Part shown: positions 1 to 7,174 of the stretch, piece after piece
How positions within the stretch are numbered: the first letter of the stretch is position 1
How the letters are laid out: every line of letters starts with the position of its first letter
Origin: an uncultured Lachnospiraceae bacterium
GTDB lineage: Bacteria > Bacillota_A > Clostridia > Lachnospirales > Lachnospiraceae
NCBI GenBank assembly: GCA_905207905.1
Contig: CAJLNC010000074.1
Span: 1 to 11,693 of the forward strand
DNA: 11,693 bases
Direction of reading: 5' to 3'
The notes under the pieces: generated by a model
Told to the model about the DNA's origin: nothing
Database searches by the model: none
What the model saw: the letters and a program-made list of their open reading frames with translations, nothing else
Program-made: the position numbers and the translations under genes

Positions 1-45
1 AATTGTTTCAGTAATTTTAATTGGTTTTTTTACAGCTTCTGCCAT
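1..45 (-). CDS. oadA: Oxaloacetate decarboxylase alpha / pyruvate carboxylase subunit B-type carboxyltransferase (N-terminus only)
   Basis: Only the first 15 codons are in the window, reading MAEAVKKPIKITETI, and the rest runs off the left edge. The K-P-I-K-I-T-E-T stretch is the characteristic opening of the TIM-barrel carboxyltransferase found in oxaloacetate decarboxylase alpha, pyruvate carboxylase subunit B and the 5S subunit of transcarboxylase; in that family the next residues begin the metal-binding L-R-D motif. The enzyme moves CO2 between oxaloacetate/pyruvate and carboxybiotin. A GGAGGA ribosome-binding site (56-61) lies 10 nt before the ATG. It is the fifth gene of the decarboxylase operon, 137 bp after the beta subunit. 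The identity rests on a short N-terminus plus context, so the exact class (oadA versus pycB) and whether it carries its own biotin domain cannot be told. Confidence 0.72.
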   Translation of the reverse strand, partial: MAEAVKKPIKITETI

Positions 46-91
46 TTTTAATGTTTCCTCCTATTATTTATAATTACGCTGCGCCTTTTGG

Positions 92-124
92 GAGAGCGCA
101 GGCAGCCTCACAGCCTGCGTTCCC
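92..124 (-). other. Intercistronic RNA hairpin between oadB and oadA
   Basis: On the transcribed strand, 113-119 (CGCAGGC) pairs perfectly with 97-103 (GCCTGCG) around a 9-nt loop. After one A/C mismatch the stem continues for four more pairs (G-C, A-U, G-U, G-C) to 124 and 92. No T-run follows; the next bases are CCAAAAGG, so this is not a classical intrinsic terminator. It sits in the 137-bp gap between the beta subunit stop and the next start, the longest gap inside this operon. A role in mRNA processing, 3'-end protection or lowering downstream expression is inference. Confidence 0.45.
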
Positions 125-182
125 TTCTCGCCTGTATGAAAACCTTCCTCTCCATTCAGGCTCAGGCTTCAGCAAGATGCAG

Positions 183-1340
183 TTATACTCCAAAGATTGC
201 CATGAAGGTACCGGCCGCTACGGCTGTACCGATTACACCTGCAACGTTGGGGCCCATGGCATGCATCAGCAGGAAGTTGGTGGGATCTGCCTCCGCACCT
301 ACCTTCTGGGATACACGGGCTGCCATAGGAACGGCAGACACACCTGCGGAACCAATCAGCGGATTGATCTTGCCGCCGGAAAGTTTGCACATTACTTTTC
401 CAAGAAGAACGCCGCCGGCTGTACCGAAAGCAAAAGCCACGAGACCCAGAATAACGATCTTGATGGTATTCATGTTCAGGAATGCCTCTGCGCTGGTGGT
501 AGCTCCTACAGAAGTACCCAGCAGAATAACCACAATGTACATCAGTGCATTGGAAGCGGTCTCGGTCAGCTGTTTTACCACACCGCTCTCACGGAACAGG
601 TTACCCAGCATCAGCATACCTACCAGGGGAGCTGTGGTGGGAAGCAGCAGACAAACTACAACGGAGATAATGATGGGGAACAAAATCTTCTCCAGCTTGG
701 ATACGGGACGAAGCTGCTCCATCTTAATCTTTCTCTCTTTTTCAGTGGTCAAAAGCTTCATAATAGGCGGCTGAATAATGGGCACCAGTGACATATAGGA
801 ATAAGCTGCCACTGCAATGGGACCCATCAGATCCGTCTGGCCTAACTTACCTGCCAGGAAAATGGAGGTGGGGCCGTCAGCTCCTCCGATAATGGAGATG
901 GCTGCTGCCGCCTTGCCGTTGAAGCCAAGGAAGATAGCCAGGAAATATGCTATATAAATACCCAGCTGTGCAGCCGCTCCCAGAAGGAAACTCTTGGGGT
1001 TGGCGATGAGGGGACCGAAATCGGTCATGGCGCCTACGCCCATGAAGATCAGGGACGGAAGGATACTCCACTCATCCAGTACATAGAAATAATGCAGCAG
1101 GCCTCCTGCATGTTCGATTCCCATGGCATCCACATAGGGCGCTGCCATAATATCCGGATAGATATTTACCAGCAGCATACCGAAAGCAATGGGAACCAGA
1201 AGCAGAGGCTCAAATCCGTGTTTGATTGCCAAATACAGAAAGATCAGAGCAACTAAAATCATGACATAGTTTCCCCAGGTCAGATTAAAAAATGCTGTCT
1301 GATTCAAAAGATTTGACAATGTATTCGTAACGTAAGACAT
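183..1340 (-). CDS. oadB: Sodium ion-translocating decarboxylase, beta subunit (OadB/MmdB/GcdB family)
   Basis: A 385-residue polytopic membrane protein that decarboxylates carboxybiotin and exports Na+ in biotin-dependent decarboxylases. It is strongly hydrophobic throughout, with about nine or more candidate membrane segments. The family signature [10 protein letters not shown] is at 152-161; its Asp is the conserved residue implicated in Na+ transport. The second conserved block ([13 protein letters not shown] around 326-338) and the late G-P-N-V-A-G motif near 363-368 are both present, so all functional regions look intact at normal family length. The start is fixed by GGGAGG at 1347-1352, six bases before the ATG. 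It begins about 40 bp after the biotin carrier and precedes the oadA-like gene. The sequence does not tell whether the partner substrate is oxaloacetate, methylmalonyl-CoA or another acid. Confidence 0.95.
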   Translation of the reverse strand: MSYVTNTLSNLLNQTAFFNLTWGNYVMILVALIFLYLAIKHGFEPLLLVPIAFGMLLVNIYPDIMAAPYVDAMGIEHAGGLLHYFYVLDEWSILPSLIFMGVGAMTDFGPLIANPKSFLLGAAAQLGIYIAYFLAIFLGFNGKAAAAISIIGGADGPTSIFLAGKLGQTDLMGPIAVAAYSYMSLVPIIQPPIMKLLTTEKERKIKMEQLRPVSKLEKILFPIIISVVVCLLLPTTAPLVGMLMLGNLFRESGVVKQLTETASNALMYIVVILLGTSVGATTSAEAFLNMNTIKIVILGLVAFAFGTAGGVLLGKVMCKLSGGKINPLIGSAGVSAVPMAARVSQKVGAEADPTNFLLMHAMGPNVAGVIGTAVAAGTFMAIFGV

Positions 1341-1380
1341 TTTTTACCTCCCAGTAATTTGAAAATTTGGGTCATCAAAT

Positions 1381-1752
1381 TTAGTTCATGGTAGCCAGGG
1401 TATCGCCGTTCTCCACAGCTGCGCCTACGGTTACGTCAATGCTGGCAATGGTGCCGTCCTGGGGAGCCACTACCGGAATCTCCATCTTCATAGCTTCCAG
1501 AACCACAATGGTATCACCGGCTTTTACAGCCTGTCCTACGCTTGCCTCTACCTTAAATACCTTGCCGGGTACAGAAGCGGTCACTGCTACTGCTCCAGCA
1601 CCTGCTGCTGCCTTAGGAGCTGCTGCCTTGGGAGCTGCTTTCGGTGCTGCCTTGGGGGCTGCCTGGGCTGCAGGAGCTGCCACAGAGCCAGTGCCTTCTT
1701 CTACGGTTACATCATATACATTGCCGTTCACTGTAATGGTATAAGTTTTCAT
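1381..1752 (-). CDS. Biotin carrier subunit (biotin/lipoyl attachment domain protein)
   Basis: A 123-residue biotin carrier that shuttles the carboxyl group between the carboxyltransferase and the membrane beta subunit. It has three parts: an N-terminal beta segment (MKTYTITVNGNVYDVTVEEG), a flexible Ala/Pro/Lys linker (about 25-50, several A-A-P-K repeats) and the biotinyl domain (about 55-123). The biotinylation motif EAMKM places the modified lysine at residue 89, 34 residues from the end, as usual. A start six bases upstream (1758, giving M-K-M-K-T-Y) is also in frame, but the AGGAGG at 1761-1766 would be only 2 nt from it and is 8 nt from the chosen one. The size and plan match MmdC/GcdC and the 1.3S subunit of propionibacterial transcarboxylase, as recalled. 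The gap to the upstream oadG-like gene is 18 bp, implying co-translation. Confidence 0.92.
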   Translation of the reverse strand: MKTYTITVNGNVYDVTVEEGTGSVAAPAAQAAPKAAPKAAPKAAAPKAAAGAGAVAVTASVPGKVFKVEASVGQAVKAGDTIVVLEAMKMEIPVVAPQDGTIASIDVTVGAAVENGDTLATMN

Positions 1753-1760
1753 CTTCATTT

Positions 1761-1766
1761 CCTCCT
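1761..1766 (-). promoter_or_regulatory. Ribosome-binding site that decides the biotin-carrier start
   Basis: AGGAGG on the minus strand, 8 nt from the ATG at 1752 and only 2 nt from the alternative ATG at 1758. The spacing favours the shorter protein of 123 residues. Confidence 0.7.
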
Positions 1767-1770
1767 GTTA

Positions 1771-2640
1771 TTAAGCGTTCTGCCACTTTCTTCTATTTGC
1801 TTTCTTAATCGTACGTACTACAAAACCATCTGCAGATGTATGCTCAGATGCTGCAATCGCTGCTGTAATCACAGCTACCAGCTCCAGATCATCTGTAAGA
1901 TTCTCCTCCTCCACCGGTGCCGGTGCGGGAGCAGATACCGGAGCTGCTGCAACAGCGGCTGCCTTTTCCTTCTTCTTTCCTTCAATCAAATCCGGGATCC
2001 AGTGAAGCTGTCCGATAAGGACACTCAAAAACAGCAGCACCAGGAACACAATGCCAAGTCCCATAATGGTGTTGAGACCGGCCTGCTCCATCAGCTTACT
2101 CATGGGATACTGGATATTCCACTCCACATCTGTAGTGCCGTCCTTCATATTGAAGGCATACTCAACAGTTACCTTGGTATCCTCGGAAACGCCGTCATAA
2201 ACCGCCTCGTTGGTAATGATGATCTGGTTTCCCTCTTCTGTCACTTCCTGGCTGGATACTTCCACAAAATTACCCAGTTCTTCTCTCACACCATCCCATT
2301 TCATAGCCAGGGCAATCTCAGAATCATTCTGACTGTTGTCCACGACTGCCTGAAGCTGCTCCGGAGTCATCTGAGAAAGGGTGGTCAATGTAGCTGGAAT
2401 ACTCTGCTTCAATGCATCATAATACTGAGCATAGACGCCGCCTTCCGCAGAAGCTGCTGTGCCGTCCTGGGCTGCCTCAGATGCAGCTTCCTCCGCAGCT
2501 TCTTCTGCCGCAGCCTCTGTCACTGCTTCCGTGGAAGCCTCTGTCACCGCTTCTGTGGCTTCCTCCGCATAAACGCCGACGGACATCATACCTGCGGTCA
2601 AACCAGCTGCAAGTAAAATTGCTTTCAATCTGTTTTTCAT
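1771..2640 (-). CDS. oadG: OadG/MmdD-like decarboxylase small subunit with an added exported domain
   Basis: A 289-residue protein, much longer than typical OadG/MmdD subunits (roughly 80-120 residues). It has a signal peptide (1-25, cleavage suggested after VYA), an Ala/Glu/Thr-rich low-complexity segment (26-66, with T-E-A-V-T-E-A repeats), a folded region of unknown type (about 68-180), one membrane helix (about 190-213), an Ala/Pro linker (227-243) and a C-terminal tail with D-L-E-L-V-A-V-I-T-A-A-I-A-A and a late Trp (W286). The helix, Ala/Pro linker and V-A-x-I-T-A-A-I tail are the OadG/MmdD hallmark; in that family the tail binds the cytoplasmic subunits and the helix binds the beta subunit. 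A GTG at 2649 would lie inside the ribosome-binding site, whose GAGG is 8 nt before the chosen ATG. The gene starts 14 bp after the carboxyltransferase stop. The function of the exported domain is unknown. Confidence 0.85.
   Translation of the reverse strand: MKNRLKAILLAAGLTAGMMSVGVYAEEATEAVTEASTEAVTEAAAEEAAEEAASEAAQDGTAASAEGGVYAQYYDALKQSIPATLTTLSQMTPEQLQAVVDNSQNDSEIALAMKWDGVREELGNFVEVSSQEVTEEGNQIIITNEAVYDGVSEDTKVTVEYAFNMKDGTTDVEWNIQYPMSKLMEQAGLNTIMGLGIVFLVLLFLSVLIGQLHWIPDLIEGKKKEKAAAVAAAPVSAPAPAPVEEENLTDDLELVAVITAAIAASEHTSADGFVVRTIKKANRRKWQNA
2513..2560 (-). repeat. Two-copy 24-nt tandem repeat in the oadG-like gene
   Basis: Units 2513-2536 and 2537-2560 are near-identical; differences are mainly T/C changes plus the last two bases. 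They encode the T-E-A-V-T-E-A-S type repeat right after the signal peptide. Being in frame and in a low-complexity region, they probably change length by slippage without breaking the gene. Confidence 0.75.
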
Positions 2641-2654
2641 ATTATTCACCTCAC

Positions 2655-4091
2655 TTAAACCGTTCCGTGTTTTTTAGCGGGACGATCTTCTCTCTTTGTG
2701 AACAACATTTCAAATGCGCCAATGACATATTTTCTGGTGTCCTCAGCCTCAATAATGGTATCTACATAGCCTCTCTTGGCAGCTGCCAGCGCGCTGGACT
2801 GCAAAGAAGCGTACTCTGCTGCCTTCTCAGACAGAACTGCATTGTCAGCTCCCGGATACATGATCTTAGCTGCCAGCTTGGCATCCATCATGCCGATCTC
2901 GGCCTGACTCCATGCAAAGGTCACATCAGCACCCAGCGCCTTGCTGTTCATTACATTATATGCATTGCCGAAGGCCTTTCCGATCACTACATTTACCTTG
3001 GGCACTGTAGCGTTTGCAAAAGCATAGGTAAGCTTTGCGGCTGCCTTTGCAATTCTTCTCTCAGAGCACTTATTTGCCTTAAATCCGGTAACATTGGTCA
3101 GGGTCAATACAGGAATGCTGAAAGCGTCGCAGAACTCCACGAAGTCTGCTGCCTTATAAGCACCTCTTGCTGTGAGTACACTGTCATACTCTGCGCTCTT
3201 GTTTCCTTCCTCATCGTACACCTCAGTACGGTTTGCCACTGCTCCCACAGTCATGCCGTTGAGCTTGATAAAACCGGTCACCATCTCTTTTGCGTAAGCG
3301 GCCTTGGTCTCAACGAACACACCATTGTCAGAAATCTGGGACAGAAGGATGGCAGTATCTCCTGCTGCATTTGCCAGATCTGCGCATACCCGGTTCAGAT
3401 CATCGGTACACTCCTCATAAGAATCGTCATCCTCATTGTTTGCCGGAAGCATCGTTACCAGCTGACGGATACCAGCAAAGATCTCCTCCTCGCTTCCAAC
3501 AAAATCCACCAGTCCTGCTTCCTCACTCTGGAATGCTGCCGCTGCAGTATCGCAGACCTCTGTTCTGTTTCCGTCCAGAGCATTGGGAGAATTTACAAAC
3601 AGTTTTGCATTCTTGGACTCCATAAAGGTAAAGTCAGTCAGTCCGGGAACCAGCGCCAATCCGCCGCCGCAGTTTCCAAATACTGCTGTGATCTGGGGAA
3701 TCACACCGGAAGCCAGGCTCTGTTTCAGATAAATCTCGCCAAAAGCGTTCAGGGCATCTGTTGCCTCCTGAAGTCTTAAACCTGCGCAATCCACCAATCC
3801 GATCACCGGAGCTCCCATTTTCATAGCCATATCATAAAGACCTGCGATCTTCTTGGCATGCATCTCGCCGATAGTTCCTCCCAGTACGGACGCATCCTGG
3901 CTGTAAACGTATACCAGATTTCCATCGATCACTCCATACCCGGTGATGACTCCATCAGACGGAGTTTCTGTCTGCTGCATGTTGAAATCAGTATTTCTGG
4001 CAGTTACAAATCCACCGATTTCAACAAAACTGTTCTCATCAAGCAAAGAATTGATTCTTGTGCTTGCCAAGCTTTGTGCTGTATTACTCAT
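2655..4091 (-). CDS. Acyl-CoA-type biotin-dependent carboxyltransferase (MmdA/PccB-related, divergent)
   Basis: A 478-residue protein of the carboxyltransferase (crotonase-fold) family that includes methylmalonyl-CoA decarboxylase alpha, propionyl-CoA carboxylase beta and transcarboxylase 12S. It transfers the carboxyl group between an acyl-CoA and biotin. The N-terminal lobe has V-L-G-G-T-I-G-E-M-H-A-K-K near 69-81, D-C-A-G-L-R-L-Q-E at 101-109 and N-C-G-G-G-L-A-L at 140-147. The C-terminal lobe has N-V-T-G-F at 333-337, A-T-V-P-K-V-N-V-V-I at 361-370, G-K-A-F-G-N-A-Y and G-A-D-V-T-F-A-W at 387-394. These motifs differ from the usual family forms (S-G-G-A-R, P-C-A-G-G-A, K-A-Y-G-G-A-Y, A-W-P-T-A-E-I), so the substrate cannot be assigned. 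An upstream in-frame extension is rejected because it overlaps the promoter; GGAGG at 4101-4105 sits 9 nt before the ATG. First gene of the decarboxylase operon. Confidence 0.87.
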   Translation of the reverse strand: MSNTAQSLASTRINSLLDENSFVEIGGFVTARNTDFNMQQTETPSDGVITGYGVIDGNLVYVYSQDASVLGGTIGEMHAKKIAGLYDMAMKMGAPVIGLVDCAGLRLQEATDALNAFGEIYLKQSLASGVIPQITAVFGNCGGGLALVPGLTDFTFMESKNAKLFVNSPNALDGNRTEVCDTAAAAFQSEEAGLVDFVGSEEEIFAGIRQLVTMLPANNEDDDSYEECTDDLNRVCADLANAAGDTAILLSQISDNGVFVETKAAYAKEMVTGFIKLNGMTVGAVANRTEVYDEEGNKSAEYDSVLTARGAYKAADFVEFCDAFSIPVLTLTNVTGFKANKCSERRIAKAAAKLTYAFANATVPKVNVVIGKAFGNAYNVMNSKALGADVTFAWSQAEIGMMDAKLAAKIMYPGADNAVLSEKAAEYASLQSSALAAAKRGYVDTIIEAEDTRKYVIGAFEMLFTKREDRPAKKHGTV

Positions 4092-4142
4092 TCTTTCAGC
4101 CCTCCATTTTATATTAAAATTTTTCAATTTTCTGCCTTTATA

Positions 4143-4171
4143 ATAATATCCTGTTTTGTGCAAAAAGGCAA
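4143..4171 (-). promoter_or_regulatory. Sigma-A-type promoter of the biotin-dependent decarboxylase operon
   Basis: On the minus strand TTGCCT (4166-4171) and TATTAT (4143-4148) are separated by exactly 17 nt, leaving a leader of roughly 45 nt before the carboxyltransferase ATG. The leader contains a short A/T stem with a four-base loop (4116-4131), probably too weak to matter. Placing the operon's own promoter here separates it from the upstream carboxypeptidase gene, although no clear terminator was seen between them. Confidence 0.65.
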
Positions 4172-4220
4172 GCATTTTTAAAGATTTTGTCAGTTCCCTG
4201 TAATACCTTCCGTCCCGATT

Positions 4221-5558
4221 TCACATAAAAAGAAAATTTTTCAAAATTCTTTCAAGCCAGACAAAAAAGGTAAGTTTTTCTACTGTTTTTTCATATACCA
4301 GAGGGAAGCGGGCTACCTCCTCCTGTCCAAGAAAGCAGACAACCCACCCGGCTCTGCCTCCCGTTGTCACAGGAGCCCCCACAGCCCTGGGATATTCTGC
4401 CACAGCCCTAAGCGTCTCCTCCGGTTTTAAAAGCATGGAAAGGGAGAGCTCATTTCCTCCCTTGCGATCTGTGGGTCTTTGCTGACCGGCATTTTTCCAA
4501 ACTGCTCCATCCTCCCTAATAGCCACATTCACAGACGCTTCCGTCCCCTGCTCCACCTGCACAGGAGCCAGAATCACTCCGGACAGATCCAGCGTTTTTT
4601 TCTTATAGTTGGAAAATCCGTAATCCATCAGCTTTCTGATATCGGACCATTTATAATTTTTATGATTCGGCCAGCCGCAGGCCAGCAGCGCTGCCACCAG
4701 AGTCCTCTCTCCCCTGCGGACGGTTCCCACATAGCAGTATCCTGCTTTCCCGGTAAAACCTGTTTTTCCGGTAAGAGCCCCCTCCATCATCGTAAGCAGC
4801 CCATTGTGATTGACGCAGGAAAAACTGCGTTTCCCGGAAACATCCCCAAAATTGTAGGAGGGCTTTTGTGTGATCTCCAAAAATTCCTCCCTTTTCGGCG
4901 ATTCTTCCACGCAATAGCGCATCATCAGCGCCAGATCCTTTGCCGTAGTGCTGTGAGGGCCTTCTTCGTCCTCCCCGTCCAGTCCATTAGGCGTAACAAA
5001 ATTGGTGTTCTCACAGCCCATCTCCCTGGCCTTTTCATCCATAAGATCCGAAAAAGCCTCCACGCTGCCTGCCACATGCTCTGCCACGCACCAGGCAGAA
5101 TCATTATGCGATTCCAGCATCATGGAATACAGAAGATCATTCAGATAATAGGTTTCCCCTTCTCTCATTCCAAGATGCACGGCCGGCTGTGCCGCCGCCT
5201 CAGCGGAAACCTGGCAGATTTCCTGCCTGCTGCTAAACTCCAGGGCAAGGATGCAGGTCATAATTTTTGTGGTGCTGGCCATGGGCAGCACTTCTTCCTG
5301 ATTTTTTGCAAACAAAATACGCCCGCTGTCACCGTCCATCAAAACGGCTCCCCGGGCGTATAAATTTTCTATTTCCTCCGTTTTCTCCTGAGCAGCTCCA
5401 GAAGCTTCCGGCGAAAACCACAGACAAAACAGCAGCGCCAGAAGCCAGGCCGCTGCCCAACTAAGGAGCCGTCCCCTGTTTTTCCTTCGCAATGCTATGC
5501 CAAATTCCTGTATTTTTTTTACGTTTCCTGATTCAAATGATTTTTTTCCGCCTCGCAT
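4221..5558 (-). CDS. D-alanyl-D-alanine carboxypeptidase (peptidase S11, penicillin-binding protein 5 type)
   Basis: A 445-residue exported enzyme that trims the terminal D-Ala from peptidoglycan stem peptides. All three active-site motifs are present: S95-T-T-K98 with the nucleophilic serine, S150-H-N152, and K265-T-G267. A positively charged N-terminus precedes a hydrophobic stretch at about 31-50, a signal peptide or membrane anchor. A C-terminal beta-rich region (about 325-425) corresponds to the PBP5 C-terminal domain, and a hydrophobic/aromatic tail (429-445) may be the amphipathic membrane anchor of this family. The start is uncertain: a TTG 48 bases upstream has no ribosome-binding site and overlaps a promoter-like TTGACA, whereas this ATG follows a purine-rich GGGGAA. 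It lies 89 bp after scpB, a neighbourhood commonly seen for DacF/DacB-type genes in Firmicutes. The precise paralogue (dacB, dacF or other) cannot be settled here. Confidence 0.92.
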   Translation of the reverse strand: MRGGKKSFESGNVKKIQEFGIALRRKNRGRLLSWAAAWLLALLFCLWFSPEASGAAQEKTEEIENLYARGAVLMDGDSGRILFAKNQEEVLPMASTTKIMTCILALEFSSRQEICQVSAEAAAQPAVHLGMREGETYYLNDLLYSMMLESHNDSAWCVAEHVAGSVEAFSDLMDEKAREMGCENTNFVTPNGLDGEDEEGPHSTTAKDLALMMRYCVEESPKREEFLEITQKPSYNFGDVSGKRSFSCVNHNGLLTMMEGALTGKTGFTGKAGYCYVGTVRRGERTLVAALLACGWPNHKNYKWSDIRKLMDYGFSNYKKKTLDLSGVILAPVQVEQGTEASVNVAIREDGAVWKNAGQQRPTDRKGGNELSLSMLLKPEETLRAVAEYPRAVGAPVTTGGRAGWVVCFLGQEEVARFPLVYEKTVEKLTFFVWLERILKNFLFM

Positions 5559-5576
5559 ACTTCCCCGCCTGCAGTC

Positions 5577-5606
5577 TCTATCCCTAGATTCTATGCTGGC
5601 TGTCAA
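5577..5606 (-). promoter_or_regulatory. Possible promoter for the carboxypeptidase gene
   Basis: A perfect -35 TTGACA at 5601-5606 lies in the scpB-carboxypeptidase gap, but the best -10 at acceptable distance (GATAGA, 5577-5582, 18-nt spacer) matches only three of six consensus bases. The gap also has no obvious terminator, so read-through from scpB is an equal possibility. Confidence 0.3.
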
Positions 5607-5647
5607 ATAAACATACGCCGGCTTTTATTCCCATTTTGAACAGGATC

Positions 5648-6217
5648 CTATACCTTCAGCTTTAGCTGGATCTCTTCCTCCGCTTCGCTCTTAAAATCCT
5701 CCACCTGCACCGGACTGATCGTCGGAAGATCCTCCAGGGACTGAACGCCGAAATGACGGAGAAATTCCTCTGTAGTACCAAAAAGCAGAGGCCGTCCAGG
5801 AGCATCCAGCCGCCCCAGCTCGCGGATCAGATTGTATTCCACCAACTTATTTACCGCATGGTCGCTTTTCACCCCCCGGATCTTTTCAATCTCCAGGCGG
5901 GTCACCGGCTGCTTGTAGGCTACAATGGACAGTGTCTCCAGCAGCACATCTGTAAGCACAATCTTCTGCGGCTGCTTTACAATGTTGATCAGGGTATCGT
6001 AATACTCCCTTTTGGTGCAAAGCTGATAACTGTGATCCATCTCAATGATCTGGATTCCTCTGTTTTCCTCCTGATAACGATCCATCATCTGGTGAATCAG
6101 TTTTTCTGTGGTAGGTACATCGTGTCCGATGGCCCTGGCAATCCGCTCCGCCTCCACGGAATCTCCCATGGAAAACAAGATCGCCTCTATGGCCCCCTCC
6201 AATTTCTTCCTCTCCAA
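5648..6217 (-). CDS. scpB: Segregation and condensation protein B
   Basis: A 189-residue ScpB, the winged-helix kleisin-interacting subunit of the SMC-ScpA-ScpB condensin complex, which compacts and separates replicated chromosomes in the cytoplasm. It shows the family opening K-L-E-G-A-I-E-A-I-L-F, the central T-D-V-L-L-E-T-L-S-I-V-A-Y-K-Q-P-V-T, the I-R-G-V-K-S-D-H-A-V block and the L-G-R-L-D-A-P-G-R-P-L-L-F-G-T-T motif, followed by an acidic tail. Length is normal. It uses a TTG start: no in-frame ATG or GTG lies between the upstream in-frame stop and this codon, and GAGGAG at 6227-6232 is 9 nt away. Unlike the usual overlapping scpA-scpB arrangement, 136 bp separate the two genes here. 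Confidence 0.95.
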   Translation of the reverse strand: MERKKLEGAIEAILFSMGDSVEAERIARAIGHDVPTTEKLIHQMMDRYQEENRGIQIIEMDHSYQLCTKREYYDTLINIVKQPQKIVLTDVLLETLSIVAYKQPVTRLEIEKIRGVKSDHAVNKLVEYNLIRELGRLDAPGRPLLFGTTEEFLRHFGVQSLEDLPTISPVQVEDFKSEAEEEIQLKLKV

Positions 6218-6226
6218 AGCAGTTTT

Positions 6227-6232
6227 CTCCTC
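6227..6232 (-). promoter_or_regulatory. Ribosome-binding site supporting the TTG start of scpB
   Basis: GAGGAG on the minus strand, 9 nt before the TTG at 6217. It is the only strong site near the conserved N-terminus and makes the non-ATG start credible. Confidence 0.65.
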
Positions 6233-6353
6233 TTTTCTTCTGCGTCAGGTTCTACACCCGACGTTTTGACGTTTTCTTCCGCTCCCGCAAGCAAGCGCCT
6301 GTCATCTCTATCTTGGAAGATGTCCTTCCCTGTTTCTATCACGCTGCTGAGTT

Positions 6354-7157
6354 TTACTCATAGCCGCTCTCCGTCTCTCCGTCAAGCTCATCATCCGTTC
6401 GGATCCACTCAGAGGGATCCCGGGCTGTAATATAGATCTCTGCAAAAGTGTCCTCCTGCTCCACGCTGATCTTTCCCATTTTCATCAGCTCCAACACGGT
6501 AAGAAACGTGACTACCATGTACATTTTTCCTTTTCGAAGAAGCATCAGGCTTCGGAAGGTACAGGTTTTCCGATCCATAATATACTGCTCCACAAATCCC
6601 ATGGTTTCTCCAAGGTCCACCTCATCCTTCTCAATCCGGCCAAACTGACTTCGGATAGGATCCCGTCGATCCTCCTGGCGGCGCAGAAGATCCTGGAACA
6701 GTGCATTCATCCGGGAAATGGTAACTCCCTTCAGCAGTTGGTCTAAGTCTACCGGCTCCCGGTAGGCCTTCACTTCCTTGGGGATATCTGCCTGCCTGTA
6801 CAGATTGTAGGCAGCATCCTCTTCCCGGTCCCGCAGTTCGTAGGACATGTACTTGTACATTTTATACTCCAGCAGCTTTTCCACCAGTTCTGCCCTGGGA
6901 TCCACTTCTTCCCCTTCTTCATCCACCTCCGGCGGAAGAAGCATTCTGGCCTTAATGTCAATAAGAGTGGCCGCCATCACCAGAAATTCGCTCATCACAT
7001 TGAGATCCTGCTTTTCCATCTGGTTGATGTACTCCAGATACTGATCTGTGATCTCCACAATGGGAATATCGTAAATATTTACTTTATTTTTGTCAATCAA
7101 ATGGAGCAAAAGATCCAGCGGCCCTTCAAAGACCTGCAGTTTTATCGGTATTCCCAT
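6354..7157 (-). CDS. scpA: Segregation and condensation protein A (kleisin)
   Basis: A 267-residue ScpA, the kleisin that bridges the two SMC heads and binds ScpB. The N-terminal signature F-E-G-P-L-D-L-L-L-H-L-I is at 10-21, followed by the helical region with A-T-L-I-D-I-K-A-R-M-L-L-P near 63-75. An acidic linker (77-88) leads to the helical middle region, and the C-terminal winged-helix part (about 200-255) contains V-V-T-F-L-T-V-L-E-L-M-K-M-G-K-I. Length and architecture are normal. GAGGA sits 6 nt before the ATG. The ScpA stop overlaps a possible ATG (ATGAGTAA) of a 17-codon frame that goes nowhere. A candidate promoter lies 18 bp upstream. Confidence 0.96.
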   Translation of the reverse strand: MGIPIKLQVFEGPLDLLLHLIDKNKVNIYDIPIVEITDQYLEYINQMEKQDLNVMSEFLVMAATLIDIKARMLLPPEVDEEGEEVDPRAELVEKLLEYKMYKYMSYELRDREEDAAYNLYRQADIPKEVKAYREPVDLDQLLKGVTISRMNALFQDLLRRQEDRRDPIRSQFGRIEKDEVDLGETMGFVEQYIMDRKTCTFRSLMLLRKGKMYMVVTFLTVLELMKMGKISVEQEDTFAEIYITARDPSEWIRTDDELDGETESGYE

Positions 7158-7174
7158 GTCAATTCCTCACAAAC

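Noticed and set aside
1606..1668. Short G/C-rich repeats in the biotin-carrier gene as a possible repeat array
   Set aside because: They encode the Ala/Pro/Lys linker normal for biotin carriers and have irregular units, so they are explained by the protein.
2412..3779. A 455-codon open frame on the plus strand opposite the carboxyltransferase gene
   Set aside because: It is antisense to a clear conserved gene, spans the end of a second gene, and its product is rich in Cys, His and Ser, as is usual for shadow frames of biased codon use.
4092..4175. N-terminal extension of the carboxyltransferase by 28 residues
   Set aside because: The extension overlaps the -35/-10 elements, and the proper ribosome-binding site lies just before the downstream ATG at 4091.
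5559..5606. TTG-started extension of the carboxypeptidase
   Set aside because: No ribosome-binding site precedes it, and it coincides with a TTGACA promoter-like element; the downstream ATG leaves a suitable signal segment.
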